From NCBI GenBank assembly GCA_910574195.1, contig CAJTBF010000016.1, positions 1-64,000 of the forward strand: DNA of 64,000 nucleotides, read 5' to 3'. The position numbers and the translations under genes were made by a program. This DNA is from Lachnospiraceae bacterium (GTDB lineage: Bacteria; Bacillota; Clostridia; Lachnospirales; Lachnospiraceae). Shown here in pieces: positions 8,469 to 17,346 of the stretch. The stretch's first letter is position 1. Every line of letters begins with the position of its first letter. The notes beneath the pieces were generated by a model. It did not search any database. It worked only from the letters and a program-made list of their open reading frames with translations, and was not told the DNA's origin.

Positions 8469-8675
8469 GCATAGCCTCCTTTCCAAACAATCATTTTGTT
8501 CCCTGAAAACACGATGAGTAATTTAACCTTCCATTTCTGATTCCGGCATTTCCACACCGTATCGTTCTGACAATTATAAAACCCGTCCCCTATCAGTACC
8601 GCAAGCGGCTTACAATTTTCGCTCTACTTTTATATTAACACTTTTTTTGCAGATTGATAAGATGTTTTTTCGTTA

Positions 8676-8704
8676 TTGACTTTCATTTATCACAATGTTA
8701 ATAT
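8676..8704 (+). promoter_or_regulatory. Promoter (TTGACT-17-TAATAT)
   Basis: TTGACT (8676-8681), 17-bp spacer, TAATAT (8699-8704). It lies about 45 bp upstream of the ATG at 8748 and rules out the earlier in-frame ATG codons, which overlap the promoter itself. Confidence 0.7.
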
Positions 8705-8747
8705 GAATCTGCTGATTATTATTACTTTATTCACATGCGAGGATATC

Positions 8748-9593
8748 ATGATAGATTTACACTTTTCCAGTATACAAGGTGAAAACATCGTTCATTCAAA
8801 ATACACAATCAAACCTTATAATCATTTTATGTATATACAACCGGCTAAAAATTTTATAACAAAAAAAATAAATCCTTTAGAGGATATTGACACCCTGATT
8901 ATGGATATTCTGGATACGGCTCAAGTTATCTCTTCCTGTAAAAAATATATGCAGTTTTTGTCTAAAATCTCCGAAAATACTTTTGTGTTTGAAAAACATT
9001 TCTGGAGATACCCTGATTTTTTCGAAAACAAAAATCATCCGGAAGCCATCACTATTACAAATGCGCTTCTGGTCTTTGTAGAAAAATACGGCCTTCCTGA
9101 ATGGGAACTTGAACGGGATACTAAGGCAATCCTCCCCCCGGAATATTGTATCAACTCCTCCTCAAAATCAGAATATGCCGCCTCCAACGATTATTTAAAA
9201 ACTTTTCTTACCGATAAGATTGCCCAGCAGGAAAAAATCGCCTTCCCGGTCTGCAGCCTGACCTTATTTTTTCTCGATTTTTACAATATATTTACAATCA
9301 ACCGAACCAGCAAATTAAAACGGGTAGAGCACTGCCGCCTGTTTTTCCGTAATGAACCGGGCAAAGAACCAGAACTGACCGCCGCCGCCACCGGCCTGAA
9401 ACCCAGTATCATACTGGCTTTCATCACTTTCACCACAGGACACCACAAAGCAGTACATATCTGTAAGCATTGCGGAAAGCATTTTATTACCACGGACGCC
9501 CGCTCCGAATACTGCTCCCCAAAATGCAGAGCTTCCTATAATACAGCTCAAAGCAGAAAACGGCAAAAACGGCAGGGAAAAGAAACTTTCTGA
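8748..9593 (+). CDS. Zinc-finger protein of unknown function
   Basis: A 281-residue protein with no recognised enzyme motif. The C-terminus has a treble-clef-like zinc finger, CKHCGKHF followed 15 residues later by CSPKCRASYN, then a basic tail (QSRKRQKRQGK), suggesting nucleic-acid contact. The rest is acidic and helical. Firmicute proteins with this C-terminal finger are often filed as a DUF (DUF6076-like, recalled, not checked). A GAGG site precedes this ATG, and the upstream promoter supports it. It is a single-gene unit closed by a strong hairpin. Confidence 0.7.
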   Translation: MIDLHFSSIQGENIVHSKYTIKPYNHFMYIQPAKNFITKKINPLEDIDTLIMDILDTAQVISSCKKYMQFLSKISENTFVFEKHFWRYPDFFENKNHPEAITITNALLVFVEKYGLPEWELERDTKAILPPEYCINSSSKSEYAASNDYLKTFLTDKIAQQEKIAFPVCSLTLFFLDFYNIFTINRTSKLKRVEHCRLFFRNEPGKEPELTAAATGLKPSIILAFITFTTGHHKAVHICKHCGKHFITTDARSEYCSPKCRASYNTAQSRKRQKRQGKETF

Positions 9594-9642
9594 GCCTGTC
9601 TATTGCCCCAAAACAACTGATACGTATACTACCGCAAAGCAG

Positions 9643-9700
9643 AAATGATACAATATAAGAGAGTTTATGCAGGCCATGTCTCTCTTATATTGTATCATTT
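9643..9700. terminator. Bidirectional terminator, 21-bp perfect stem
   Basis: AAATGATACAATATAAGAGAG pairs perfectly with its inverted copy across a 16-nt loop. It lies between convergent genes and ends in an A-rich/T-rich flank on each side, so it can stop transcription from both the zinc-finger gene and the kinase/dehydrogenase cluster. Confidence 0.8.
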
Positions 9701-9749
9701 TGGGATTTTACCATTTTTATACTGCTGCTTTCCATCGTTGCTATATATT

Positions 9750-11009
9750 TTAAACGGCAAGCTTTAATATTTGATAGCAGTTTTCCGGAGTCGCTTTCAC
9801 CAATGAACCCCAGGTAAAACCGCCCATCTGAAGCTGCGCCATCTCTACAAGCGTCTCCATAATTTTCTCGTCTCTTCCGTCAATTCCGACTTCGTGTAAA
9901 CGCGTCGGCATACCGATTCTCCGGAAGAACGCTTCCAGACGACAGATTCCTTCTTTCGCCCTCCTCTCCATATTCTCCATATCAGGGGATACCCCAAACA
10001 CATTAGACGCAAATACCGCAAATAATTCTATATTATCCTTATACACATATTTCATCCACGCCGGAGTAATGACCGACAGTGTTGCGCCGTGCGCCGTGTC
10101 GTTAAAACTGCTGATCGCCATCCCGACGGCATGTGACACGCAGTCCGCCTCTTTTCCGAATCCCAGCAAATCGTTATGGGCAATTGTCGCCGCCAGCATC
10201 ACTTCCGCGCGCGCGTTGTAATCCTGCGGATTTTCAAGAAGAACCAGGGCGGCATCCATCACCGTTCTCAGCAGCCCCTCGCTCATCCTGTCAACCAGAT
10301 CCGTATGCTTTGTCCTGGAAAAGTAGCGTTCCATTGCGTGACTCATCATATCCGTGATACCACAGAAGGTCTGGTACGGCGGAAGCGTATAGGTAAGCTC
10401 CGGGTTTTGAATTGCAAATACCGGCCGGATCATATCGTTTACAAGCCCCAGCTTTACTCCCACCTCTTTGTCCGTAATCGTTGAAGTTCCGGAAGATTCG
10501 CTTCCTGTGGCCGGAAACGTAACCACAACCCCTACGGGAAGTGTCGCTTCCAGGCTTTCTTCGCCTGTCCATAATTTTCTCGTTTCTCCCTGGTGTAGCG
10601 CACCCGCGCCAATTCCCTTTGCCGTGTCTATCACACTTCCGCCGCCGACAGCCAGAATAAAATCAATCTGCTTTTCTTTTACAATCCGGATTCCCTTCAG
10701 AACCGGCGCCATCTCCGGATTTGGTTTTACTCCGGTAAACTCCCAGTAAGGCAGATTTTCTTTCTTCAAGGACTGTTCGATCTCATCTATCAGCTTCCGC
10801 TCGTATGGCTGTCCATAAAATACAATCAGAACTCTGCAGGCGGCATCCCGCCACATCTGTTCCATATTCTGCTCCGCAAATCCCGGCTTTTCGCTTTTTA
10901 CCTTTTCACACGAGTGGCTGCTAATCTTTTTTTCTTTTCCGTCAAGACTATAAATCGCCGCTTTTACATTTGTAGTACCGCGATCTATACCCAGTAAGTA
11001 TTTTTTCAT
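9750..11009 (-). CDS. Chimera: FGGY kinase N-terminus fused to iron-dependent alcohol dehydrogenase
   Basis: Residues 1-58 of 419 are the start of an FGGY sugar kinase (GIDRGTTNVKAAIY, KPGFAEQNMEQMW). From about residue 59 the sequence switches without a break to a YqhD/butanol-dehydrogenase-type iron ADH: VKPNPE, AVGGGSVIDTAKGI, TFPATGSESS and the metal site (D and two H in GITDMMSHAMERY, H in CVSHAVG, HG in DTAHGATL). The ADH lacks its first ~30 residues and its usual YGGGS loop. A GGGAG site seven bases upstream supports the ATG; an upstream in-frame extension (to 11099) looks non-coding. A deletion fusing two neighbouring genes explains it best. Activity is doubtful. Confidence 0.8.
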   Translation of the reverse strand: MKKYLLGIDRGTTNVKAAIYSLDGKEKKISSHSCEKVKSEKPGFAEQNMEQMWRDAACRVLIVFYGQPYERKLIDEIEQSLKKENLPYWEFTGVKPNPEMAPVLKGIRIVKEKQIDFILAVGGGSVIDTAKGIGAGALHQGETRKLWTGEESLEATLPVGVVVTFPATGSESSGTSTITDKEVGVKLGLVNDMIRPVFAIQNPELTYTLPPYQTFCGITDMMSHAMERYFSRTKHTDLVDRMSEGLLRTVMDAALVLLENPQDYNARAEVMLAATIAHNDLLGFGKEADCVSHAVGMAISSFNDTAHGATLSVITPAWMKYVYKDNIELFAVFASNVFGVSPDMENMERRAKEGICRLEAFFRRIGMPTRLHEVGIDGRDEKIMETLVEMAQLQMGGFTWGSLVKATPENCYQILKLAV

Positions 11010-11209
11010 TGCCGTTCTCCCATTATTCTCCTTATGACCGCGCGGCTCCAGCCTTCCAGGCGCCTCCGGCGGCGCTTGTTCGGCGCAGTCTAAATGCAAA
11101 ATTCAGACAGGCCCGGCCTCTGTTCAAACCAACACATGTCCCTTCCGGCCCATCAACGCACGCGATTAATCGGGACGATGCATGTAACACGCCGTTCTGT
11201 GAACAATTC

Positions 11210-12088
11210 CTATTTATGCGCGATATTCTTCAAATCGACAGATTGTGTATGATACACTTCAAATAAATGAGATACCTCTTCCCTTGCACGTTTCTGAATC
11301 ACTCCAAGTACGGCGGGAAGCTGCATTTTATTGCCGTTAGCCTCAATTGCCGCCCGCGCCGCCTCTGTTGTATTCAGAAACAGGCCTGTACAAAAATTGA
11401 TTTTGCTGATTCCATGGGAAACCGCGTTTCTAAAGTCCTCATCAGAAAGGCCGGATCCGCCGTGCATAACAATTGGAATCTCTACCCTTCCCCGAATCTC
11501 ATCCAGAAGCTCCAGATTGAGTTTCGGTGTTCCCTTATACACTCCATGAACTGTTCCAAACGCAATCGCAAGCGCGTCTACCCCGGTCTCTTTCGCGAAT
11601 CGTTCCGCCTCCCCGGGATTGGTAAAAGCATCAACGTCAACCTCATTGCCGTCGTTATTATTTCCTTCTCCGCCCGCTACATGGCCGATTTCCGCTTCCA
11701 CACTGATTCCGCACGGCCTCGCCGCCTCAACCACACGTTTTGTCAGTGTCACATTTTCTTCATAGGAGAGTGAAGAGCCGTCAATCATCAAAGAACTAAA
11801 ACCGTATTTAATCCCATTCATACATTCTTCATAGGACGCCGCATGGTCAAGATGCAGACACACCGGAACAGAAGACTGTATAATCCGCAGCCGTGCATAT
11901 TCAAAGAAACAGGGATCCATTTCCTTCAATAAGAACCCCGGAATCATCAGGATTACAGGTTTATTTTCTGCCTCCGCCTGCTGAAGCACTGCCTCAAAAA
12001 GTACATGGTTGTCCGCCCCAATGGATGGTACCGCATACTTTTTTTCACGGGTTTCTAATAAAATCTGTTTTAATGTTACGAATGCCAT
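11210..12088 (-). CDS. Class II ketose-bisphosphate aldolase
   Basis: A zinc-dependent fructose- or tagatose-bisphosphate-type aldolase that splits a ketose bisphosphate to DHAP and an aldehyde. Zinc ligands are seen in HLDHAASYEEC (about residues 79-89), AEIGHVAGGE, AFGTVHGVYKG and VMHGGSGLSDEDF (about 208-220). The 292 residues match GatY/KbaY/Fba. Sitting directly below a GPH transporter in a catabolic cluster, its substrate is probably a phosphorylated sugar from that pathway rather than glycolytic FBP (inference). The GAGG-containing site lies before the ATG. Confidence 0.88.
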   Translation of the reverse strand: MAFVTLKQILLETREKKYAVPSIGADNHVLFEAVLQQAEAENKPVILMIPGFLLKEMDPCFFEYARLRIIQSSVPVCLHLDHAASYEECMNGIKYGFSSLMIDGSSLSYEENVTLTKRVVEAARPCGISVEAEIGHVAGGEGNNNDGNEVDVDAFTNPGEAERFAKETGVDALAIAFGTVHGVYKGTPKLNLELLDEIRGRVEIPIVMHGGSGLSDEDFRNAVSHGISKINFCTGLFLNTTEAARAAIEANGNKMQLPAVLGVIQKRAREEVSHLFEVYHTQSVDLKNIAHK

Positions 12089-12099
12089 CTCTTTATCCT

Positions 12100-13437
12100 C
12101 TACTTTCTTCTTTCTTCTAATTCTGCCAAAATACCGTCGTATGTTTTTTTGTCAAGCGCATAGGGGATAACCGCCGCCGCGCCCAGCAGCCCGCCGATGA
12201 TCAATACCGCCGCGTTAGACCAGTAAATCCCGTTTACCGCATGTTCCGCCTGCTGCTTTGCTCCCGGAACGTATCCGATAACTGTGAGCACAACACCGAC
12301 CAGCCAGCCTGAAACTCCCTGTGCAAGCTTATTCGCAAAAGTACATGCCGAATACACGGACCCCGGCGCTCTCACTCCTGTCCTCCATTCACCGTATTCT
12401 ACGGCGTCCGGAATCGTTCCCCACAGGATCGGGAAACTAAATGTCAGACACAGGCCGAACATCACTGCTGTAACATAAAGCATCAAAACGCTTTTCGTTC
12501 CAAGCAGAAATACAATCCCTGTCAGCGCATAAAATCCGCCCCCAAACAAAAGCATTCCTCTTTTTCCCAGCTTTTCCGTCATCTTCGGAACCACAACCAG
12601 GGAAAGCATCGCCGCGAAAAACACCAAAGAACCAATGATTCCTACCAAATCTTTCCGCCCTACATAGACCACACAATAATAAATATTATACGCAAACTTA
12701 AAATTTACGGTCGTGTTAAAGAAAAACATCGAAATCACAAGGCACAGCGCCGGTTTATTATGCAAAATCGACTGATAAGTTTCCTTAAGCCGCAGATCAG
12801 GTTTCGCCGGCTCTAACCGTTCTTTCACCCCGTAAAACAGCCAGAATAACGCCGCCGTACTGATAACCGCAAACAAAATTGCCGTTCTTTGATACCCCTG
12901 CGCGTCATCTCCCGCCCCGAAATATGCAACCAGTGGAATCGTCGCATAGGTTACAAGCAGGCTCCCGATATTGGAACCAATATTCCGGAACGTAGACAGC
13001 ACGGTTCTCTCGTTCATATCTTCTGTCATCACATTATTCAGCACGCCATATGGTACGTTAATCACTGTGAACAACATATCAACCCCAATATATGTTACAT
13101 AGGCCCATACCAGCTTTCCTCCCTGCCCCAGATCAGGACAGGTAAACTGCAGAACAAACAAAATCGCGATTGGTATAGCCGCCCTTCGGATCCAGGGCCT
13201 GTATGTGCCATGCTTTGTAGGTTTGCCCTTATCTACTATAAAACCCATCATCGGATCATTTACCGCGTCCCAGATATTCGCAACCAGACACATTGTTCCT
13301 ACCGCCATCGCCGAAATGCCGTCGATTTCTGTATAAAAATAGATTGCATAGCTGGCAATAAATGTCGCCAGGAGGTTTGCAGAAACATCTCCCATCGAAT
13401 ATGCTATTTTTTCACCTAATTTTAGCTTTCCCTGCAT
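12100..13437 (-). CDS. GPH-family sugar:cation symporter (first copy)
   Basis: A glycoside-pentoside-hexuronide (MFS, MelB-like) transporter of 445 residues with twelve predicted membrane spans. The signature KIAYSMGDVSANL opens the protein, NDPMMGFIVDKGKPTKHGTYRPWI is the family's cytoplasmic loop with the conserved Asp/Arg, and IPDAVEYGEWRTGVRAPG lies near residue 360. The ATG with AGGGAAG upstream is preferred over an extended reading that overlaps the next gene. It lies 11 bp above the aldolase and is a paralogue of the neighbouring transporter. Substrate unknown. Confidence 0.9.
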   Translation of the reverse strand: MQGKLKLGEKIAYSMGDVSANLLATFIASYAIYFYTEIDGISAMAVGTMCLVANIWDAVNDPMMGFIVDKGKPTKHGTYRPWIRRAAIPIAILFVLQFTCPDLGQGGKLVWAYVTYIGVDMLFTVINVPYGVLNNVMTEDMNERTVLSTFRNIGSNIGSLLVTYATIPLVAYFGAGDDAQGYQRTAILFAVISTAALFWLFYGVKERLEPAKPDLRLKETYQSILHNKPALCLVISMFFFNTTVNFKFAYNIYYCVVYVGRKDLVGIIGSLVFFAAMLSLVVVPKMTEKLGKRGMLLFGGGFYALTGIVFLLGTKSVLMLYVTAVMFGLCLTFSFPILWGTIPDAVEYGEWRTGVRAPGSVYSACTFANKLAQGVSGWLVGVVLTVIGYVPGAKQQAEHAVNGIYWSNAAVLIIGGLLGAAAVIPYALDKKTYDGILAELEERRK

Positions 13438-13468
13438 AATTCTTCCCTCTCTGCATTCACGATGCATT

Positions 13469-14812
13469 TCACGCTGCATTCTTCCTGTCTGCAATTTCCT
13501 TCATAATTTTATCGTATTTTTCAGAGTTCAGGTCATAGGGAATGAGCAAGACTATTGTCACAATCCCTCCCACAACAAGTACTGCCGTCATGGCAATCTG
13601 AACCGCCGGCGCAACGGAAGCAGCCTGTACCTCTGCCATACCGTCGAACCCGGTCGCCGCAAGAACAACACCGATCAGCCAGCCGGATATAGCCACTCCC
13701 AGTTTATTGGCAAAAGTTGCCGTAGAGTAAATAAATCCAGGAGCACGCACACCGCTTGTCCATTCCCCGTATTCAATACTGTCCGGCACCATCCCCCAAA
13801 TCGGTGTGAAGGTAAAGGTAAGGGTAAGCCCAAACAACACAGCGCCCAGATAAACAGCCGCAACGCTTACTCCTCCGAAATAGAAGACACCCCCATCGGC
13901 AATCATAATAAAGCAGCCGAAGATCAATGTTCCTTTCTTTCCGATTTTATCCGACACAATCGGAACCAGCGGCTTGGAAACCAGGCCCACCGCAAATGCG
14001 ATCGCCGCTGTAATCCCGATTACCGCTTCATTATTCAGATAGTACGCACAATAGTATGCGTTAAATCCAAATTTGAAAATAACCGCCGTATTCATCACAA
14101 GCATAACCAGCATCATAATTACCGCCGCTTTATTTCCTTTTAATGAACGGACAGATTCACGCAGCGGCATATTCTCTTTCGGCTGTACCAGTCTTTCTTT
14201 GCATCCCGCAAACGTAAGCATCAGGCAGGCAAATCCGATCACGCCGAGCAATGCCGCAGCTTTAAAATATCCGTCAGTCTCCACTCCTTTTCCCAGAAAG
14301 GTCACCAGCGGCAAAAGACAGTATGCACCAAAAATATTTGCCACGTCCGATCCCATATTCTTATAGGTGGACAGGCTCATTCTCTCCGAAATGTCCGGAG
14401 TCATCACATTACACATTACCCCGTACGGTACATTTACCGCGCTGAAAAAGCTTTTCATTCCAAAAAATACAACATAGGCCCAAACCAGTTTGCCGCCGTC
14501 TCCAAGCTTCGGTGTCATAAAACATAACGTGGAAAATATTCCCAGAGGAACCGACCCCCATAAAAGCCAGGGCCGGTAACTCCCCCATCTGCTCTTTGTA
14601 CGGTCAGCGATAATTCCCATAACCGGATTAAACACGGCGTCCCAGATTCCAACCGCCAGGGAGAGTGTTGCCGTTGCGGCCGCGGATATTCCATATACCG
14701 TCGTCCAGAAAAAGATCAGATATGTAGAAGCTGTTGTGTAAATCAAGTTTGCCGACACATCCCCCGCACCATAACATATCTTCTCACGAAGAGAAAGTTT
14801 ACTGTTATCCAT
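13469..14812 (-). CDS. GPH-family sugar:cation symporter (second copy)
   Basis: A 447-residue paralogue of the adjacent transporter: KICYGAGDVSANL, NPVMGIIADRTKSRWGSYRPW and VPDSIEYGEWTSGVRAPG occupy the same positions. AGGA seven bases upstream fixes the ATG; an extended reading upstream runs into the promoter. It is the first gene of the minus-strand arm, driven by a near-consensus promoter. Two diverged GPH transporters side by side suggest either two substrates or a duplication under selection. Confidence 0.9.
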   Translation of the reverse strand: MDNSKLSLREKICYGAGDVSANLIYTTASTYLIFFWTTVYGISAAATATLSLAVGIWDAVFNPVMGIIADRTKSRWGSYRPWLLWGSVPLGIFSTLCFMTPKLGDGGKLVWAYVVFFGMKSFFSAVNVPYGVMCNVMTPDISERMSLSTYKNMGSDVANIFGAYCLLPLVTFLGKGVETDGYFKAAALLGVIGFACLMLTFAGCKERLVQPKENMPLRESVRSLKGNKAAVIMMLVMLVMNTAVIFKFGFNAYYCAYYLNNEAVIGITAAIAFAVGLVSKPLVPIVSDKIGKKGTLIFGCFIMIADGGVFYFGGVSVAAVYLGAVLFGLTLTFTFTPIWGMVPDSIEYGEWTSGVRAPGFIYSTATFANKLGVAISGWLIGVVLAATGFDGMAEVQAASVAPAVQIAMTAVLVVGGIVTIVLLIPYDLNSEKYDKIMKEIADRKNAA

Positions 14813-14930
14813 ATTCTTTTCCTCACTTCCATTATTATTTTCACTTTTTTCCACATAATAAAACGATTTGGAACACATTTCCTTCCGCGCGCATAAAAGT
14901 AATATGAAAATAGATTTATTATATATTTTT

Positions 14931-14959
14931 ATCATAATCATATTACACTATTTTGTCAA
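14931..14959 (-). promoter_or_regulatory. Promoter of the left sugar arm (TTGACA-17-TATGAT)
   Basis: On the minus strand TTGACA (14954-14959), a 17-bp spacer and TATGAT (14931-14936). It is back to back with the plus-strand promoter about 55 bp away, which lets one regulator govern both arms. No regulator gene lies inside the cluster. Confidence 0.78.
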
Positions 14960-15011
14960 CCTATTTTTGTGCTATCTTTTCATTTTATTTGAATTATTTT
15001 CTAGTTTTTTG

Positions 15012-15040
15012 TTGACTTTTCCATAATATAGTGGTATTTT
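15012..15040 (+). promoter_or_regulatory. Promoter of the right sugar arm (TTGACT-17-TATTTT)
   Basis: TTGACT (15012-15017), 17-bp spacer, TATTTT (15035-15040), about 38 bp upstream of the dehydrogenase ATG. The weak -10 box suggests that an activator may be needed. Confidence 0.55.
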
Positions 15041-15077
15041 AGCATTAAATCAACGATTTGAAAGGAGAGGTTGTGAT

Positions 15078-16142
15078 ATGAAATCAGTAGTATTATATGA
15101 CGCAGGAAAGACAGAACTTCGTGATATGCCTGTACCGGAAATAGGAGACGGTGACATTCTCATTGAAGTAAAAGCCGCCGGCATCTGCGGAGGCGATATC
15201 CACTTTTATGACGGTACAATGGAAGGCATGGGAGAATATCCCATGATATTAGGCCATGAATTCGCCGGTATTATCGCAAAAAAAGGAAAAAATGTAGATC
15301 CCTGTTGGAAAATCGGCGACAGAGTCGTATCAGAGAACACCGGATATGCCTGCGGACGCTGCCCGGCATGTCAGGAAGGGAATTTCGTAAGCTGTGAACA
15401 ACGCGGAACCCTTGGCGTAAGTATGGACGGTGGTTTCACAAAATATGTAAAAATCCCTGAACAGATCCTTCGTCTCTATCCGAATTGTCTCTTCCATATT
15501 CCGGAAAATATCGGTTTTGATGAAGCAACTGTGCTGGAACCTTCCAGCAACGCTTATAAAGCAGTCATTCAGGAGGGCGGTATTATGCCCGGTGATGTAG
15601 TCGTCGTGTTCGGTGCAGGCACTCTCGGGCTGCAAAGCGTACAGCTAAGCAAAATCGCGGGAGCTTCCAAAATTATTCTAATCGGATTATCGGGAGATAA
15701 AACAACGCGCTTCCCGCTAGGCCAAAAGCTCGGTGCGACACATTGCCTGGCAGCCGACGAGACGGATAATATTGTCTCCGTCGTAAGAGAGCTTGCAGGA
15801 CCGATCGGAGTTGCACTGACCATTGACGCCGCCGGCGCCCCGATATGCCTCTACCAGGCAACAGAAATAACACGTTCTATCGGACGCGTTATTAGAATCG
15901 GCATGAACGACGCTCCCTATGGATACGGAATGAACCATTTAAACGAAAAATCCCTGATTATCCGCGGACACATGGGATACAACACCGTTTCCTGGAGACA
16001 GTGCATCGCTCTCGCCGAGGCCGGAATCCTGGATTTAAAAAGCATTATTTCCCACCATATGCCTCTCGATGAATTCGACAAAGGATTTCAGATTACCATC
16101 AGCCAGGAAGCTACAAAAGTTATTTTGACACCCATTGAATAA
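15078..16142 (+). CDS. Zinc-dependent medium-chain dehydrogenase (sorbitol/threonine DH-like)
   Basis: A 354-residue MDR-family polyol or sugar-alcohol dehydrogenase. AAGICGGDIHFYDG and GHEFAGII carry the catalytic zinc ligands, the lobe CGRCPACQEGNFVSC holds four structural-zinc cysteines (about residues 95-110), and GAGTLGLQSVQ is the NAD-binding loop. It has the opposite strand to the transporters and shares their divergent promoter region. It probably oxidises a hydroxyl of the imported compound. AAAGGAG lies upstream of the ATG. Confidence 0.88.
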   Translation: MKSVVLYDAGKTELRDMPVPEIGDGDILIEVKAAGICGGDIHFYDGTMEGMGEYPMILGHEFAGIIAKKGKNVDPCWKIGDRVVSENTGYACGRCPACQEGNFVSCEQRGTLGVSMDGGFTKYVKIPEQILRLYPNCLFHIPENIGFDEATVLEPSSNAYKAVIQEGGIMPGDVVVVFGAGTLGLQSVQLSKIAGASKIILIGLSGDKTTRFPLGQKLGATHCLAADETDNIVSVVRELAGPIGVALTIDAAGAPICLYQATEITRSIGRVIRIGMNDAPYGYGMNHLNEKSLIIRGHMGYNTVSWRQCIALAEAGILDLKSIISHHMPLDEFDKGFQITISQEATKVILTPIE

Positions 16143-16156
16143 GAAAGGTTATTAAA

Positions 16157-17233
16157 ATGCTAAAAATATTATGTACAGCAGAATTTGATAAAACATATCT
16201 GGATATTTTATCCGAATTCGCAGAAGTCAGACAGCGGGGATTCAGTGTAAATCAGGATTTTCGCGAAATGCTCACAAAAGAAGAACTGATCAACGAATTA
16301 GGCGACGCGGATATTTTTATTGTCGGCTATGATAAGGTTACAGACGAAATTATCAGATCCGCTCCGGATTTAAAGCTGATTCTCAGCGTTCGGGACGGCC
16401 CGGAAGAAAATATCGATGTAAAAACCTGCAAAGAATTGGGGATTCCTGTTCTTTTCAGCGCCGGAAGGTGCGCGCGCGTCGTACCTGAGCATACCATGCT
16501 ATTGATTCTGGCCTCCGCACGTCCTCTGATCTGGGCGAACAATGCGCTTTACAGCGGTCTTTGGTCAAAAGAAACCCAGATCAAAGAGCCGGAGCGTTAT
16601 TTCAACTTTTTTAAAAGGATTGACGAGAGTCATGAAATCTACGGAAAAACACTTGGTATCGTGGGCGCCGGCAGGAACGGCGTCGGTCTTGCACAGCGCG
16701 CGCAGGCATTCGGCATGAAAATCATCGCTTTCGACCCTTATGCCGATAAAAACAGAATGGATTCTCTCGGGATAGAGTTGGTTGATCTGATGACATTAAT
16801 GAGCGCTTCAGATTATGTCAGCATGATGGCCCGGGTGACGCCGGAGACTACCGGCATGATCGGAAAAAAGGAATTCAGCGCCATGAAGCAGGATGCCTGT
16901 TTTGTAAATACAGGCCGCGCAGCCCTGGTTGATAATGCCGCTTTATTGGAAGCTCTGCAAAACGGCAGAATAAGAGCTGCTCTTGATGTGTATGACGCAG
17001 AACCCATTTCACGGAACAGCCCGCTTCTTAAACTGGATCCTTCCCGTGTATTATTATCCCCGCATTTCGCAGGATGCAGCGTTGAAAGAATCAATTTTCA
17101 TTCCAAAGCGGCCACAGATAATATCCTGCATTTCTTAAAGGGAATTGAAAACAGTCATATGTATGACAAAGAAGTAATACATACAGAAGAATATACAAAA
17201 CGTGGAGGGGTATTGTGGAACAGCATGAAATGA
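16157..17233 (+). CDS. D-isomer 2-hydroxyacid dehydrogenase
   Basis: A 358-residue NAD-dependent dehydrogenase of the phosphoglycerate/D-lactate family. The Rossmann loop is GIVGAGRNGVG, the catalytic Arg lies in NTGRAALVD, the Glu in DVYDAEP and the His in LSPHFAGCS. It starts 14 bp after the zinc dehydrogenase, so the two are co-transcribed. The partners suggest a pathway that passes through a keto- or hydroxy-sugar acid (inference). The C-terminal ~40 residues extend past the usual family end. Confidence 0.88.
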   Translation: MLKILCTAEFDKTYLDILSEFAEVRQRGFSVNQDFREMLTKEELINELGDADIFIVGYDKVTDEIIRSAPDLKLILSVRDGPEENIDVKTCKELGIPVLFSAGRCARVVPEHTMLLILASARPLIWANNALYSGLWSKETQIKEPERYFNFFKRIDESHEIYGKTLGIVGAGRNGVGLAQRAQAFGMKIIAFDPYADKNRMDSLGIELVDLMTLMSASDYVSMMARVTPETTGMIGKKEFSAMKQDACFVNTGRAALVDNAALLEALQNGRIRAALDVYDAEPISRNSPLLKLDPSRVLLSPHFAGCSVERINFHSKAATDNILHFLKGIENSHMYDKEVIHTEEYTKRGGVLWNSMK

Positions 17234-17262
17234 TTTTAACCTCTGATTCTTAAAAAATCCCG

Positions 17263-17330
17263 AAAAAGAGAGACTCCCTGGAAATATGTAAGGCTTTTGA
17301 TCCTTGGAAATTCCATGGGACTCTCTTTTT
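17263..17330. terminator. Bidirectional terminator between convergent genes
   Basis: AAAAAGAGAGACTCCC...GGGACTCTCTTTTT form a long stem with A- and T-runs at its ends and a ~35-nt apical region. It lies between the right sugar arm and the convergent cinA-like gene. Confidence 0.8.
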
Positions 17331-17346
17331 CTTTTCTCCATATATT

